Counted from the first letter of the stretch, positions 9,755-19,361 are shown. The stretch: DNA of 64,000 nt from Maribacter litoralis (GCF_003075045.1 NZ_QCZD01000003.1:558001-622000); one strand, 5' to 3'. Notes: generated by a model from the sequence alone, not told the origin. A program made the numbers and translations.

Positions 9755-10216
9755 ATGAAGCTTAAAATTGCAATCTTATTATTCATCATTATTTTAAACA
9801 ATGCCTGTGACGTTTCTCAGGAAGGAACAGATTGTGCTTTAGTTGATTGTGCAGTTGGACAATTATTTTCTGTTGAGTTGATCGATAATGACGGTAATAA
9901 TTTGATTACCAACGGCACCTATGCCATTTCAGAAATATCAATAACCATTAATGAATCTGAAATAGATTTAATACCCTTTAACTCTAACGATTTTCTAAAT
10001 TTTATAGTTGAAAATAAAAGTGGTGAAAGCATTTATACCATACGATTTTCAGAATCTGAAATTGATACGTTAAATCTCAATTTGGTTGAATTGAACCAAA
10101 CTTCAGTTTGCTGCGGTCCCTATTATGCAGTTCAAAGTGCTACTTATAATGGTACCGATCATGAGATACTGGCTAACGAGAATGATGATTTTTTTAAAAT
10201 TACTGTAGTCAAGTAA
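9755..10216 (+). CDS. Small lipoprotein, unknown function
   Basis: 153 residues beginning with a lipoprotein signal peptide (lipobox LNNAC, Cys at about residue 18). The mature part holds several cysteines (CALVDCAVG and SVCCGPYY) that could form disulfides, and a beta-rich sequence. It follows the conserved gene by 48 bases on the same strand. I recognise no family. Likely attached to the inner leaflet of the outer membrane, as for most Bacteroidota lipoproteins. Confidence 0.7.
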   Translation: MKLKIAILLFIIILNNACDVSQEGTDCALVDCAVGQLFSVELIDNDGNNLITNGTYAISEISITINESEIDLIPFNSNDFLNFIVENKSGESIYTIRFSESEIDTLNLNLVELNQTSVCCGPYYAVQSATYNGTDHEILANENDDFFKITVVK

Positions 10217-10340
10217 TTAAATTATTCCATTTCTAAACTCCTATAAATAGTAGTTATATTGGGCTAAATAGCTGTAACTAGATTCAACAGCATCTTCGAT
10301 TCTTCTAAATTTCAATACTTTAACATTTTTTAAGTTCTTT

Positions 10341-10362
10341 TGGTTTGTTTACTACCGAACTA
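10341..10362 (+). promoter_or_regulatory. Operator-like palindrome, copy 1 (over regulator promoter)
   Basis: Left arm TGGTTTG and right arm CGAACTA with an 8-base spacer. It matches 18 of 22 positions with the copy at 10890-10911, and the right arm is identical. It lies between the -33 and -7 elements of the regulator gene, as expected for autorepression. Confidence 0.6.
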
Positions 10363-10374
10363 ATCATACCTTTG
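10345..10374 (+). promoter_or_regulatory. Consensus promoter of the GbsR-type regulator gene
   Basis: TTG at 10345-10347, a 19-base spacer and TACCTTTG at 10367-10374 match the Bacteroidota promoter exactly. Gene start 10393 gives an ordinary leader. A palindromic operator-like sequence (10341-10362) covers the -33 element and the spacer, so a bound regulator would block this promoter. Confidence 0.75.
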
Positions 10375-10392
10375 TGCTTTCAAATTAAAAAA

Positions 10393-10875
10393 ATGAGTAA
10401 AGAAGAGAGCAAACAAGTATTAATAGAAGAGTTAGGAGTATACTTTGAGACAGAGTATGACCTACCTCCGCTTGCTGCCAGAATCTTTGCAAATTTAGTT
10501 GTTACCGATGAGGACGGATTAACTTTTGAAGATTGCCTTGAAAAAAGAGGTGCTAGTAAAAGTTCTATTTCCACATCTTTAAACCTATTACAACAAATTG
10601 GTTTTATCAACTATTTCACTAAATCTGGAGATCGTAAGCGTTATTTTAAAGTAACTCGAAAAGATGCAATTTTTAGCAATAAACTTAAGCAATCATTAAA
10701 AAAGTTAGAAACAGAATGTAAAATGATTGATAAAGTTGCTACATACAACCAAAAATACAATGCATCAAAATATGAGGAAAACAAGGAAAAGAAAGAAATC
10801 TATCTTAATTGTTTAGAAGAAACCAAGAGAATTTTTAAGCAAACAATCAATGATCTAAAAAACTTTCAAGAATAA
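10393..10875 (+). CDS. GbsR/MarR-family transcriptional regulator
   Basis: About 160 residues with a winged-helix domain of the GbsR branch of MarR proteins: FANLVVTDEDGLTFEDCL, the recognition region KRGASKSSISTSLNLLQ, and the wing SGDRKRYFKV. A helical dimerisation tail of about 60 residues follows. I chose the ATG at 10393 because the upstream in-frame extension overlaps the promoter. It lies 95 bases before an RND efflux operon on the same strand. The two copies of a 22-bp palindrome, one at its own promoter and one before the pump operon, make it the likely repressor of both. Confidence 0.88.
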   Translation: MSKEESKQVLIEELGVYFETEYDLPPLAARIFANLVVTDEDGLTFEDCLEKRGASKSSISTSLNLLQQIGFINYFTKSGDRKRYFKVTRKDAIFSNKLKQSLKKLETECKMIDKVATYNQKYNASKYEENKEKKEIYLNCLEETKRIFKQTINDLKNFQE

Positions 10876-10889
10876 TTTTTTTACACATT

Positions 10890-10911
10890 TAGTTCGTTTT
10901 TTACCGAACTA
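10890..10911 (+). promoter_or_regulatory. Operator-like palindrome, copy 2 (before RND operon)
   Basis: Perfect 7-base arms TAGTTCG and CGAACTA with an 8-base spacer, in the gap between the regulator and the RND operon. No T-run follows the second arm, so it is not an obvious terminator. It is shared (18 of 22) with the copy at the regulator promoter. Confidence 0.65.
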
Positions 10912-10970
10912 TCAGAATTAACAAAACCTTAACAAGGAAACAACAATCATAAAAACAAGACCCATCTAAA

Positions 10971-12056
10971 ATGAAAAAGTTATCAATTATAGGAATATTA
11001 AGTTCAGCTTTACTTTTAAGCTCATGCTTTGGTTCATCTGAAAAACCGGCACAAGGTGCTGCAGCACCACCTCCACCAAGTTTGGAAGTAGGTACTCTTA
11101 ATCCAGAAACTATTACCATTTACAACGAATTTTCAACCACCTTGCAAGGAAAGCAAAATGTTGAAATATGGCCAAAAGTTTCGGGCTTTGTTCAAGAGAT
11201 TTATGTTGAAGAAGGTCAGAAGATAAAAAAGGGACAATTACTTTTTAAACTAGAGACCCAAACCTTGAACCAAGATGCGAATGCTGCCAAAGCTTCCGTC
11301 AATGTTGCTCAGGTAGAAGTCAATAAGCTAAAGCCCCTAGTAGAAAAGAATATTATCAGTGAAGTACAATTAGAGACTGCAAAAGCTCAATTAGAACAAG
11401 CAAAAGCTAATTACGAGAGTGTTACCTCTAACATTAACTATTCTAGAATTACTAGCCCGGTTGACGGCTATATTGGAGAAATTCCATTTAAAGTTGGAAC
11501 ATTGGTTAGCTCTAGTATGACACGACCTTTAACTACTGTTTCAGATATTAGTGAGGTACGTGCCTATTTTTCTTTAAACGAAAAAGAACTTTTAGAGCTA
11601 AAAGAGTCTATGCCTAAAAACGACAATAACCAAATGGATCTTGAGAAAGCTCCAAAGGTAACCCTTATAATGGTCAATGGTGAAGAATACCCACAACCCG
11701 GTAAAATAGCCATGATAAACAACATTATCAACAGTACTACAGGTAGCGTTACGGCTAGAGCAGATTTTGAAAACGAAAACAATTTGTTAAGCAGTGGTAG
11801 TACAGGTAAAATTAAACTTCCTGCTATATACGAAGATGCCTTTGAAGTTCCACAATCTGCTACAATCGATTTACAAGGTAAAAAACTGGTTTATGTTGTA
11901 AAAGATGACAATACGGTAACTACAAAGCCTTTAAATATTATTACAACTACCCAAAAAGGATTCATAGTACAGAATGGTTTGGAAAAAGGTACAACCATTG
12001 TGCTTGAAGGTGTGTCAAAATTAAAAGACGGAATGACCATAAACCCGGTCAAATAA
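10971..12056 (+). CDS. RND efflux periplasmic adaptor lipoprotein
   Basis: 361 residues, membrane fusion protein of the HlyD/AcrA type. It has a lipobox (LLLSSC, Cys about residue 19), then a barrel-sandwich half (EIWPKVSGFVQEIYVEEGQ), an alpha hairpin (QVEVNKLKPLVEKNII onward) and the returning half (SRITSPVDGYIGE). It links the inner-membrane pump to the outer-membrane factor. It is the first gene of the operon with the pump 37 bases downstream, and lies behind the palindromic operator. Confidence 0.95.
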   Translation: MKKLSIIGILSSALLLSSCFGSSEKPAQGAAAPPPPSLEVGTLNPETITIYNEFSTTLQGKQNVEIWPKVSGFVQEIYVEEGQKIKKGQLLFKLETQTLNQDANAAKASVNVAQVEVNKLKPLVEKNIISEVQLETAKAQLEQAKANYESVTSNINYSRITSPVDGYIGEIPFKVGTLVSSSMTRPLTTVSDISEVRAYFSLNEKELLELKESMPKNDNNQMDLEKAPKVTLIMVNGEEYPQPGKIAMINNIINSTTGSVTARADFENENNLLSSGSTGKIKLPAIYEDAFEVPQSATIDLQGKKLVYVVKDDNTVTTKPLNIITTTQKGFIVQNGLEKGTTIVLEGVSKLKDGMTINPVK

Positions 12057-12093
12057 CAATCCGAAATTCATTATAACATATAAATAAAGAACA

Positions 12094-15000
12094 ATGTTTC
12101 AAAGATTTATAGATCGTCCCGTACTTTCTACGGTGATATCGATCATCATCGTCATACTTGGTATTTTGGGTTTATCAACCTTGCCAGTAGAACAATATCC
12201 AGAAATTGCCCCACCAACAGTTCAGGTAACAAGTACCTATACCGGAGCAAATGCTGAAACCGTATTGAACAGTGTTGTTATTCCGTTAGAGGAACAGATT
12301 AACGGTGTTGAAGACATGCTGTACATGACCTCTAACGCGAGTAACGACGGTGCATCTACTATTAACGTATTTTTTAAACTTGGTACTGACCCAGATATTG
12401 CAGCGGTTAACGTACAGAACAGGGTTGCGAGAGCAAATAGTGTATTACCACAGACCGTGGTTCAAACCGGTGTAATTACACAGAAATCACAAACCAGTGC
12501 ATTGCTTTTCTTCTCATTATTCTCGGATAATGATGAGTATGATGCAACGTTCGTTGAAAACTATGCAAGAATTAATATAGTACCCAAATTACAACGTATT
12601 GAAGGTGTAGGTAATGTAACGGTGTTTGGTTCTAAAGATTACTCAATGCGTATCTGGTTAAATCCAGAAAAAATGGCAGCATATAACCTAATGCCATCTG
12701 ATATTCAAGCAGCATTAAACGAGCAAAACCTTGAAGCGGCAACCGGTAAGATCGGTGAAAATGCTGATGGTGTTTATGAGTATGTATTAAAATATAAAGG
12801 CCGTCTTTCTGAAGAAGCGGAATATGAAGACATTATTATTAGAGCACAGGAAAACGGACAGTTTTTAAGATTAAAGGATGTTGCCGAGATTGAATTAGGA
12901 GCTTTCAACTACGGTACAAAGAACGAAGGTATGGGTAAACCCGGTACTGCCGTTGGGGTCTTTCAAACCTCTGGGTCTAATGCAAATGCCATTATTGATG
13001 AAATTGAAAGCATTTTACAAGAGAGCCAAAAAGATTTTCCAAAAGGATTGGATTATGTTATTCCATTTAACTCAAAAGATTTCTTAAGTGCTTCTATTGA
13101 CCATGTAATACAAACATTAATTGAAGCCTTCTTATTGGTTTTCTTGGTAGTATTCATCTTCTTACAAGATTTTAGATCTACGTTAATACCAGCTATTGCC
13201 GTTCCAGTGGCCATTATAGGTACATTCTTCTTCTTATCCCTATTTGGATATTCCATTAACATGCTGACTTTGTTCGCGATGATTCTTGCCATTGGTATTG
13301 TGGTGGATGATGCCATTGTGGTAGTCGAAGCGGTGCATGCGAAAATGGAAGAAGGGGCAACGAATGCTAAAGTGGCTACAAAATCTGCCATGTCCGAAAT
13401 TTCAGGAGCAATTATCTCGATTACCTTGGTGATGTCGGCAGTATTTATTCCGGTGTCTTTCATTAGTGGATCATCGGGTGTGTTCTACCAACAATTTGGT
13501 ATTACCTTGGCCATCGCCATTCTTATTTCTGCGGTGAATGCATTAACCTTGAGTCCGGCGTTGGCTGCACTTTTATTGAAGCCTCATAACCCATCCGAAG
13601 AACATAAAAAAGGATTTACCAAACGTTTCTTCTCTGCTTTCAACACAGGGTTTGATGCCATGACAGATAAATATGTTGGTTCTGTTAAACTCTTTGCCAA
13701 AAGAAAATGGTTGACATGGGGATCGCTTGTAATATTCTCCCTAATTGCGGTTATGCTATTTAGATCTACCCCAACAGGATTTATACCTAATGAGGATCAA
13801 GGATTAATTTTTGCCGACGTTACCATGCCACCGGGCACTACTTTGGAACAAACACAAAAGACAGTGAAAAAACTTGATTCCATTTATCAATCTATGGATA
13901 TCATTGAAGCGAGAATGAACATTACCGGTTTCAGTATTTTGAACAGTGTTAATGGTGGTTCTTACGGATTCTCTGTATTACGACTTAAAAACTGGGCAGA
14001 AAGAGAAGGTGAAGGCGAATCTGTTAAAGCGGTTCTAGGTAGTTTATTCGCTAAAACAGCTGGTTTAAAAGATGCTAAAATATTCTTCTTTACTCCGCCA
14101 AGTGTTAGAGGTTTTGGTAACTCTACCGGTTTTGAAATGAACTTACAGAGTAAAGATGCCGATGATTGGTCTTCTGTAAATGATGTTACCAATGAATTCT
14201 TAGCGGCACTGAACGCTAGGCCAGAGGTACAATATGCCATTACGAACTTTAACTCTAACTTCCCTCAATACGAGTTACAGGTCGATGTGGAAAAAACCAA
14301 AATGGCCGGCTTGGCAGTAACAGATGTTTTTAGTGCAATGCAAGGTTACTATGGTGGTCTTTACACAACAGATTTCAACAAATTCGGTAAGCAATACCGT
14401 GTAATGATACAGGCTAAACCTGAGGATAGAGCAGATGAAAATTCATTGAACCACATTTTTGTAACGAATGCCAACGGAGAATCTGTTGCGGTATCACAAT
14501 TTGTTTCATTGAAGAAAATTTACGGTCCGGAAGTGGTTAGTAGATTTAACCTCTTAAGTTCTGTGAAAATTAACGGTGCAATGAACCCTGGGTACTCAAC
14601 GGGTGATGCTATTGCGGCTATTGAAGAGGTAACAGCACATGTTTTACCTAATAACTACACCTATGAGTATTCTGGTCTTACCAAAGAAGAAAATAGTGCG
14701 GGCAGCCAAACCATCATCATATTTATGCTGAGTTTGGTATTCGTATACTTCTTATTAAGTGCACAGTACGAGTCGTACATCTTACCATTATCGATAATAC
14801 TATCATTACCAATAGGTATTGCCGGTGCTATTGGATTCGTAAGTATGGCCGGACTTGAAAACAACATCTATTTTCAAATTGCCTTGATCATGCTTATTGG
14901 TCTTCTTTCTAAGAATGCCATTCTTATTGTAGAGTTTGCTTTGCAACGTAGAAAACATGGCATGTCAATAATCGATTCTGCCATAGATGGTGCAAAAGCG

Positions 15001-15240
15001 AGACTTAGACCTATTTTAATGACTTCGTTCGCCTTTATTCTTGGATTAATGCCATTGGCTCTGTCTAGCGGTATTGGTGCAGTAGGTAATAGATCTATTG
15101 GTATGAGTGCTGTTGGTGGTATGTTAATAGGTACCATATTCGGTTTGTTTGTTATACCGGCATTATATGTCATTTTCCAAACCATGCAAGAGCGTATTTC
15201 GGGCGCACCACAAGAAGTTATTGAAAATAAAGAACTATAG
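12094..15240 (+). CDS. RND efflux pump, HAE-1/AcrB type
   Basis: 1048 residues, full length for the family, starting MFQRFIDRPVLSTVISIIIV. The proton relay aspartates are present in GIVVDDAIVVVEA (Asp405 and Asp406), and a lysine occurs in the TM10 segment GLLSKNAILIVEFAL. The large periplasmic loops of the porter and docking domains are complete. It exports hydrophobic or amphiphilic compounds with protons. It has a close relative in the window at 21140, with its own adaptor and outer-membrane factor. Confidence 0.97.
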   Translation: MFQRFIDRPVLSTVISIIIVILGILGLSTLPVEQYPEIAPPTVQVTSTYTGANAETVLNSVVIPLEEQINGVEDMLYMTSNASNDGASTINVFFKLGTDPDIAAVNVQNRVARANSVLPQTVVQTGVITQKSQTSALLFFSLFSDNDEYDATFVENYARINIVPKLQRIEGVGNVTVFGSKDYSMRIWLNPEKMAAYNLMPSDIQAALNEQNLEAATGKIGENADGVYEYVLKYKGRLSEEAEYEDIIIRAQENGQFLRLKDVAEIELGAFNYGTKNEGMGKPGTAVGVFQTSGSNANAIIDEIESILQESQKDFPKGLDYVIPFNSKDFLSASIDHVIQTLIEAFLLVFLVVFIFLQDFRSTLIPAIAVPVAIIGTFFFLSLFGYSINMLTLFAMILAIGIVVDDAIVVVEAVHAKMEEGATNAKVATKSAMSEISGAIISITLVMSAVFIPVSFISGSSGVFYQQFGITLAIAILISAVNALTLSPALAALLLKPHNPSEEHKKGFTKRFFSAFNTGFDAMTDKYVGSVKLFAKRKWLTWGSLVIFSLIAVMLFRSTPTGFIPNEDQGLIFADVTMPPGTTLEQTQKTVKKLDSIYQSMDIIEARMNITGFSILNSVNGGSYGFSVLRLKNWAEREGEGESVKAVLGSLFAKTAGLKDAKIFFFTPPSVRGFGNSTGFEMNLQSKDADDWSSVNDVTNEFLAALNARPEVQYAITNFNSNFPQYELQVDVEKTKMAGLAVTDVFSAMQGYYGGLYTTDFNKFGKQYRVMIQAKPEDRADENSLNHIFVTNANGESVAVSQFVSLKKIYGPEVVSRFNLLSSVKINGAMNPGYSTGDAIAAIEEVTAHVLPNNYTYEYSGLTKEENSAGSQTIIIFMLSLVFVYFLLSAQYESYILPLSIILSLPIGIAGAIGFVSMAGLENNIYFQIALIMLIGLLSKNAILIVEFALQRRKHGMSIIDSAIDGAKARLRPILMTSFAFILGLMPLALSSGIGAVGNRSIGMSAVGGMLIGTIFGLFVIPALYVIFQTMQERISGAPQEVIENKEL

Positions 15241-15245
15241 AAATC

Positions 15246-16649
15246 ATGAATAAATTAGTCACTAATAAGCTAATACTGGTTGCATTATTACCGCTTTTGT
15301 TGCAGTCTTGTTTTACAGCAAAAACGTATGAACGCCCCAGTGTAGAAACAGAAAACCTTTATAGAACAGATAATCTGCCACAAGACAGTATCTCTTTTGC
15401 AACAGTTTCATATAAAGACCTTTTTACAGATTCTTATTTAAAGACATATATAGAAAGGGGATTGCAAAACAATCTTGATATTAGAATTGCATTGCAGAAC
15501 ATTGCTGCTGCAGAGTCATATGTTAAACAAGGTAAGGCAGGTTATTTGCCTACCTTGAACGGTGCCGCAAGCGCTACAAGAACGGCAAAGAACAGTGAAA
15601 ACGGACAGTTTGGTACACTTTTTACAGAACCATACAATCAATTTGAAATGTCTGGTACCGTTTCTTGGGAAGCCGATATATGGGGCAAAATTAGAAGTAC
15701 TAAACGTGCCAGTGATGCCAGCTACCTACAAACCGTAGCTGCCCACAAAGCGGTAAAAACAAGTTTAGTTGCACAAATTGCGACTACGTATTACCAATTA
15801 TTGGCTTTGGACAAACAGATTGCGGTTACTGAGAAAACCATTGAAACACGCAGTAAAAGTTTAGAGACCATTGAAGCATTAAAAGAAGCTGGTCAAGAAA
15901 ACCAAGTAGGTGTAGATCAGACCGCGGCACAACTATATAGTGCTCAAAGTCAATTGTTAGACCTTAAGAACCTACAATACCAAGCTGAAAACACCTTGAG
16001 TATTTTGCTAAGTGAACCACCGCAAGATTATGCGCGTAGTACACTAGATGAGCAAACACTACCTAGTGATTTAAAACTTGGTGTACCTGCCCTTTTATTA
16101 CGCAACAGACCAGATATTATGCAGGCGGAATATGGATTGGTGAACAGCTTTGAGCTAACAAATGTTGCTAGAAGTAACTTTTACCCTTCTATTACGCTAT
16201 CTGCCCAAGGCGGACTGCAAAGTTTAGAAATTGATAACTGGATAGATTCTAGCTCCATCTTTGCAAACCTAGTTGGCGGACTTACACAACCTATTTTTAA
16301 TGGGCGAAAAATTAGAACTGCTTATGAAGTTGCAAAAATAGAGCAAGAGCAGTCGTTGCTAAGCTTTAAACAAGCACTTTTAACAGCTGGCAAAGAAGTG
16401 TCAGAAGCTTTATACGATTACAATATTGCTGTTGAAAAAGAAGTGTTCGTGAGTAAACAAGTGGTTGCCCTAAAAAGAGCTGAAACCAATTCTGAAGAAT
16501 TATTGAACAGTGGTTACCTAACGTATTTAGATCTATTAACGGCAAGAGAAAATTCATTGAACGCCGAACTCAATTTAGTGGACAACAAATTTTCTCAATT
16601 ATCGGCTACCGTAGAGTTATATCGCTCACTTGGTGGTGGATGGCAATAG
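15246..16649 (+). CDS. RND outer-membrane factor, TolC/NodT-type lipoprotein
   Basis: 467 residues with a lipobox (LLLQSC), two outer-membrane-efflux-protein repeats and the family hallmarks ERGLQNNLDIRIALQNI, LLRNRPDIMQAEYGL and NFYPSITLSAQGG. The last residues, LYRSLGGGWQ, are typical of NodT-type proteins. It forms the outer-membrane exit duct of the pump encoded just upstream (5-base gap). The stop lies within the longest possible reading frame of the following TetR gene. Confidence 0.95.
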   Translation: MNKLVTNKLILVALLPLLLQSCFTAKTYERPSVETENLYRTDNLPQDSISFATVSYKDLFTDSYLKTYIERGLQNNLDIRIALQNIAAAESYVKQGKAGYLPTLNGAASATRTAKNSENGQFGTLFTEPYNQFEMSGTVSWEADIWGKIRSTKRASDASYLQTVAAHKAVKTSLVAQIATTYYQLLALDKQIAVTEKTIETRSKSLETIEALKEAGQENQVGVDQTAAQLYSAQSQLLDLKNLQYQAENTLSILLSEPPQDYARSTLDEQTLPSDLKLGVPALLLRNRPDIMQAEYGLVNSFELTNVARSNFYPSITLSAQGGLQSLEIDNWIDSSSIFANLVGGLTQPIFNGRKIRTAYEVAKIEQEQSLLSFKQALLTAGKEVSEALYDYNIAVEKEVFVSKQVVALKRAETNSEELLNSGYLTYLDLLTARENSLNAELNLVDNKFSQLSATVELYRSLGGGWQ

Positions 16650-16666
16650 ATCTATGCTTTAAAAAA

Positions 16667-17239
16667 ATGCAGAAAAAAACTGAATATATTGAGCAGGCAT
16701 TAGTGGTTTTCTCTAAATATGGATGCAAAAGGGTCGGAATGGATGATGTGGCTGAGACCCTTGGCATCTCTAAAAAAACATTATATGAAGTTTTTGAAAA
16801 CAAGAGTGATCTTGTACACGAAAGTGTTTCACTTTTACTGAATAGAACGCATGATAAAATGAGCAGGTTTTTTCAAACTTCTGATCAAACGCCAAATCCA
16901 TTTAATAATATTATTCATATTTATAGAGTAGGACTTAAGGAGCTAAGAAACCTAAGTCCTACTTTTTTATATAGCCTAAAGAAATATTATCCTCAATCCT
17001 ATAGACTTTATGACAATTTTACCAAAGCGGTAGTCTGGACCTACGTTTTGGATTTATTGGAAGAAGCAAAGACTGAAGGACTCTTAAGAGATAACATAAA
17101 CATTAAGCTCATATGCGAGCTATTTCTTCTTAGAATAAATGAGGTAATAGTACCAAATAGAGATTTTTTTGATAGCTATACTACAGATGAACTTTTGGAA
17201 CATTTAATTATAGTGCCGTTACATGGCATTAAAAAATAA
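16667..17239 (+). CDS. TetR/AcrR-family transcriptional regulator
   Basis: About 190 residues. The N-terminal DNA-binding domain is clear: ALVVFSKYGCKRVGMDDVA, then the turn and recognition helix TLGISKKTLYEVFENKSDLV. The C-terminal ligand domain is divergent. I prefer the ATG at 16667; an in-frame ATG at 16640 would overlap the outer-membrane factor gene by 10 bases and add nine residues. As the last gene of the RND operon it may sense pump substrates. Together with the GbsR-type gene, the pump operon is bracketed by two regulators. Confidence 0.88.
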   Translation: MQKKTEYIEQALVVFSKYGCKRVGMDDVAETLGISKKTLYEVFENKSDLVHESVSLLLNRTHDKMSRFFQTSDQTPNPFNNIIHIYRVGLKELRNLSPTFLYSLKKYYPQSYRLYDNFTKAVVWTYVLDLLEEAKTEGLLRDNINIKLICELFLLRINEVIVPNRDFFDSYTTDELLEHLIIVPLHGIKK

Positions 17240-17246
17240 AAACGTG

Positions 17247-17744
17247 TTAACGTAGTCCAAAACCTTTTGCAGCCCACCATGGGTGAATTTCTATTTGTAA
17301 CCTTCCTGCCTCTACCATAGGATCTGCATTTGCCAAACTATCGGCCATTTCAATATTGGGTGTATTGTAAATTGTGATTCCTCTAATATCTCCATCATCT
17401 CCAAAAGGACCTGAAATATCGGCATACCCTAATTCATACATCTTACCCAAATGTGCCATATGCAGACGTTGTAAGCTATCTGCTTCAGATTTGGTTTGCT
17501 TACGGTTTGGTCCACTTTTTAAAAAAGCAATATAGTACTCTTGCATAAGTATGGTGTCCTTGGTTTTTTCATCTACATAATCAAAAATTTGAAAACCTTT
17601 CTCGGTAAGCTCTGTCTTCAACTTTGCCGCCGATTTCTTTTGCGCTTTAGGTTCAACGTTGGCAACTTCCGTTGTATTTTCTTTACAAGCCTGTATAAAG
17701 ATTAACGCTATTAATACCCAACAAATGTTTCTATTACTTACCAT
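17247..17744 (-). CDS. YCII-like domain lipoprotein
   Basis: 165 residues with a lipoprotein signal (lipobox IFIQAC), a K/A-rich linker and a domain resembling YCII proteins: HMAHLGKMYELGYADISGPF, then GDDGDIRGITIY and ADPMVEAGRLQIEIHPWW. YCII-type domains are ferredoxin-like and mostly of unknown function; the histidine-aspartate pair of the family may be present in the HMAHLG and ADP segments. The gene overlaps the upstream CYTH gene by 7 bases, so the two are an operon. Confidence 0.8.
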   Translation of the reverse strand: MVSNRNICWVLIALIFIQACKENTTEVANVEPKAQKKSAAKLKTELTEKGFQIFDYVDEKTKDTILMQEYYIAFLKSGPNRKQTKSEADSLQRLHMAHLGKMYELGYADISGPFGDDGDIRGITIYNTPNIEMADSLANADPMVEAGRLQIEIHPWWAAKGFGLR

Positions 17745-18205
17745 AAATTAAAGGGTGTTTTACTTAATTGAGAGTTATAGTATTTTACTTCTCCTGTTAC
17801 TTCAATTCCAAGCCAATCGGGTTTATCAAAAGATTCATTTTCATGGTTCAATTCGATTTCAGCCACTGTTAGTCCTTCATTTTCATCATAAAATTCATCC
17901 ACCTCATAAACATGGTGTCCTACCGGTACTTCATACCTGTATTTATCTAGAATTCCTTTTTCACATAACTTCAAAAGATTTTCTGCATCCTCTACAGAAA
18001 TTTCTTTTTCCCATTCAAATCTAGATGTGCCTGAAGTATTAGATTTTCCCTTTACGGTAATAAAGCCTAGCTCTCCCTTAATCCTTACCCTTACCGTTCT
18101 ATTGGGATCGGTGTTTAAAAAACCTTGAACAATTCTGGTTTTAGAACTTGCTCCCGATTTATAATCGTCTGATTTGACTAAAAATTTACGCTCTATTTCT
18201 ATCAT
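17738..18205 (-). CDS. CYTH-domain protein (triphosphate tunnel metalloenzyme family)
   Basis: About 155 residues beginning MIEIERKFLV, the ExExK signature of CYTH proteins. Further strands carry RTVRVRIKG, FITVKGK, FEWEKEIS, KYRYEVP, YEVDEFYDENEGLTVAEIEL. These residues line a tunnel that binds a metal ion and a triphosphate; bacterial members include tripolyphosphatases. I chose this ATG because the ExExK motif normally sits at the very N-terminus; the frame runs on upstream to 18265. It is divergent from dinB, with a short shared promoter region. Confidence 0.88.
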   Translation of the reverse strand: MIEIERKFLVKSDDYKSGASSKTRIVQGFLNTDPNRTVRVRIKGELGFITVKGKSNTSGTSRFEWEKEISVEDAENLLKLCEKGILDKYRYEVPVGHHVYEVDEFYDENEGLTVAEIELNHENESFDKPDWLGIEVTGEVKYYNSQLSKTPFNLW

Positions 18206-18246
18206 ATGAATGGTTAAAACTACTATCCAAAAACTAAGATAAGTCT

Positions 18247-18254
18247 TAAATTTG
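18247..18254 (+). promoter_or_regulatory. -7 element of dinB promoter
   Basis: TAAATTTG fits TAnnTTTG. It overlaps the earliest possible start codons (TTG 18252, ATG 18258), which favours ATG 18270 as the true start of dinB. Confidence 0.5.
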
Positions 18255-18269
18255 CTTATGCCCAATGAA

Positions 18270-19361
18270 ATGCCTTTGCGAAAAATTATTCATGTTGATA
18301 TGGATGCATTTTATGCCTCTGTAGAAGAATTGGATAACCCTGATTTAAAAGGGAAACCTCTGGCAGTAGGCGGAAGTGAAAAAAGAGGTGTAGTTTCTGC
18401 CGCGAACTATGAAGCTCGCAAGTTTGGGGTACGTAGTGCAATGAGCGGATTTCAAGCCAAAAAAAACTGCCCGCACTTAACCTTCGTAAAACCCAGATTT
18501 GAACGGTACAAGGAAATTTCAAAACATATACGAGCTATCTTTTTTGAGTATACAGATTTAGTTGAACCGCTATCTTTAGATGAAGCTTATCTTGATGTTA
18601 CCGTCAACAAAAAAGGAAATCCTTCCGCTACTATGTTGGCCACTGAAATACGACAACGTATATTAGAGAAAACAGGTTTAAATGCATCCGCAGGTATTTC
18701 CATCAATAAATTTATAGCCAAAGTCGCTAGTGATATAAATAAACCTAACGGACAAAAAACGGTTAATCCAGAAGAAGTGATTCCTTTTTTGGAAAATTTA
18801 GACATACGTAAGTTTTATGGAGTGGGTAAAGTCACCGCTGAAAAAATGTATAAGCTGGGTATTTTTACCGGTAAAGATTTAAAAGAAAAATCTATCGAAT
18901 TTCTAGCTGATAATTTTGGCAAGAGCGGTCCCTACTATTATCACGTAGTTCGTGGTATCCATAATAGTGAAGTTAAACCACACCGCATTCCAAAATCAGT
19001 TGGTGCAGAGCGTACTTTCAATGAAAATCTTAGCAGTGAGGTTTTTATGCTAGAGCGATTAGAGCACATTGCCCAAGAATTAGAAAGAAGACTAACGAAA
19101 TCAAAAGTTGCCGGTAAAACAATCACCCTGAAGATAAAATACAGCGATTTTACTTTAAATACCAGAAGTAAAACAATGCCTTATTTTATAGCTGATAAAG
19201 ACCTCATTTTAGAGACTGCAAAAGATCTTTTATACCAAGAAGAGCTGCAAAATTCCGTTAGGCTATTAGGTATTTCTTTATCTAACCTAAATACAGAGGA
19301 TAAAAAAGCCAAAAAAACTGACGATAAATCAATTTTAGTACAATTAAAGTTTGATTTTTAA
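18270..19361 (+). CDS. dinB: DNA polymerase IV (Y-family)
   Basis: About 363 residues. Y-family motifs are complete: IIHVDMDAFYASVEE (metal-binding Asp), the YEARKFGVRSAMS finger segment, PLSLDEAYLDVT (catalytic Asp-Glu) and SAGISINKFIAKVASD. Helix-hairpin-helix and little-finger domains follow. The C-terminus ends QLKFDF, which resembles a beta-clamp binding tail. It carries out error-prone translesion synthesis. The start at 18270 is preferred because the promoter element ends at 18254; 18258 is an alternative. No LexA-like box is evident upstream. Confidence 0.96.
   Translation: MPLRKIIHVDMDAFYASVEELDNPDLKGKPLAVGGSEKRGVVSAANYEARKFGVRSAMSGFQAKKNCPHLTFVKPRFERYKEISKHIRAIFFEYTDLVEPLSLDEAYLDVTVNKKGNPSATMLATEIRQRILEKTGLNASAGISINKFIAKVASDINKPNGQKTVNPEEVIPFLENLDIRKFYGVGKVTAEKMYKLGIFTGKDLKEKSIEFLADNFGKSGPYYYHVVRGIHNSEVKPHRIPKSVGAERTFNENLSSEVFMLERLEHIAQELERRLTKSKVAGKTITLKIKYSDFTLNTRSKTMPYFIADKDLILETAKDLLYQEELQNSVRLLGISLSNLNTEDKKAKKTDDKSILVQLKFDF

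Noticed and set aside
10890-10911. Terminator of the GbsR-type gene
   Set aside because: The palindrome has no T-run and its sequence is repeated at the gene's own promoter, which fits an operator better.
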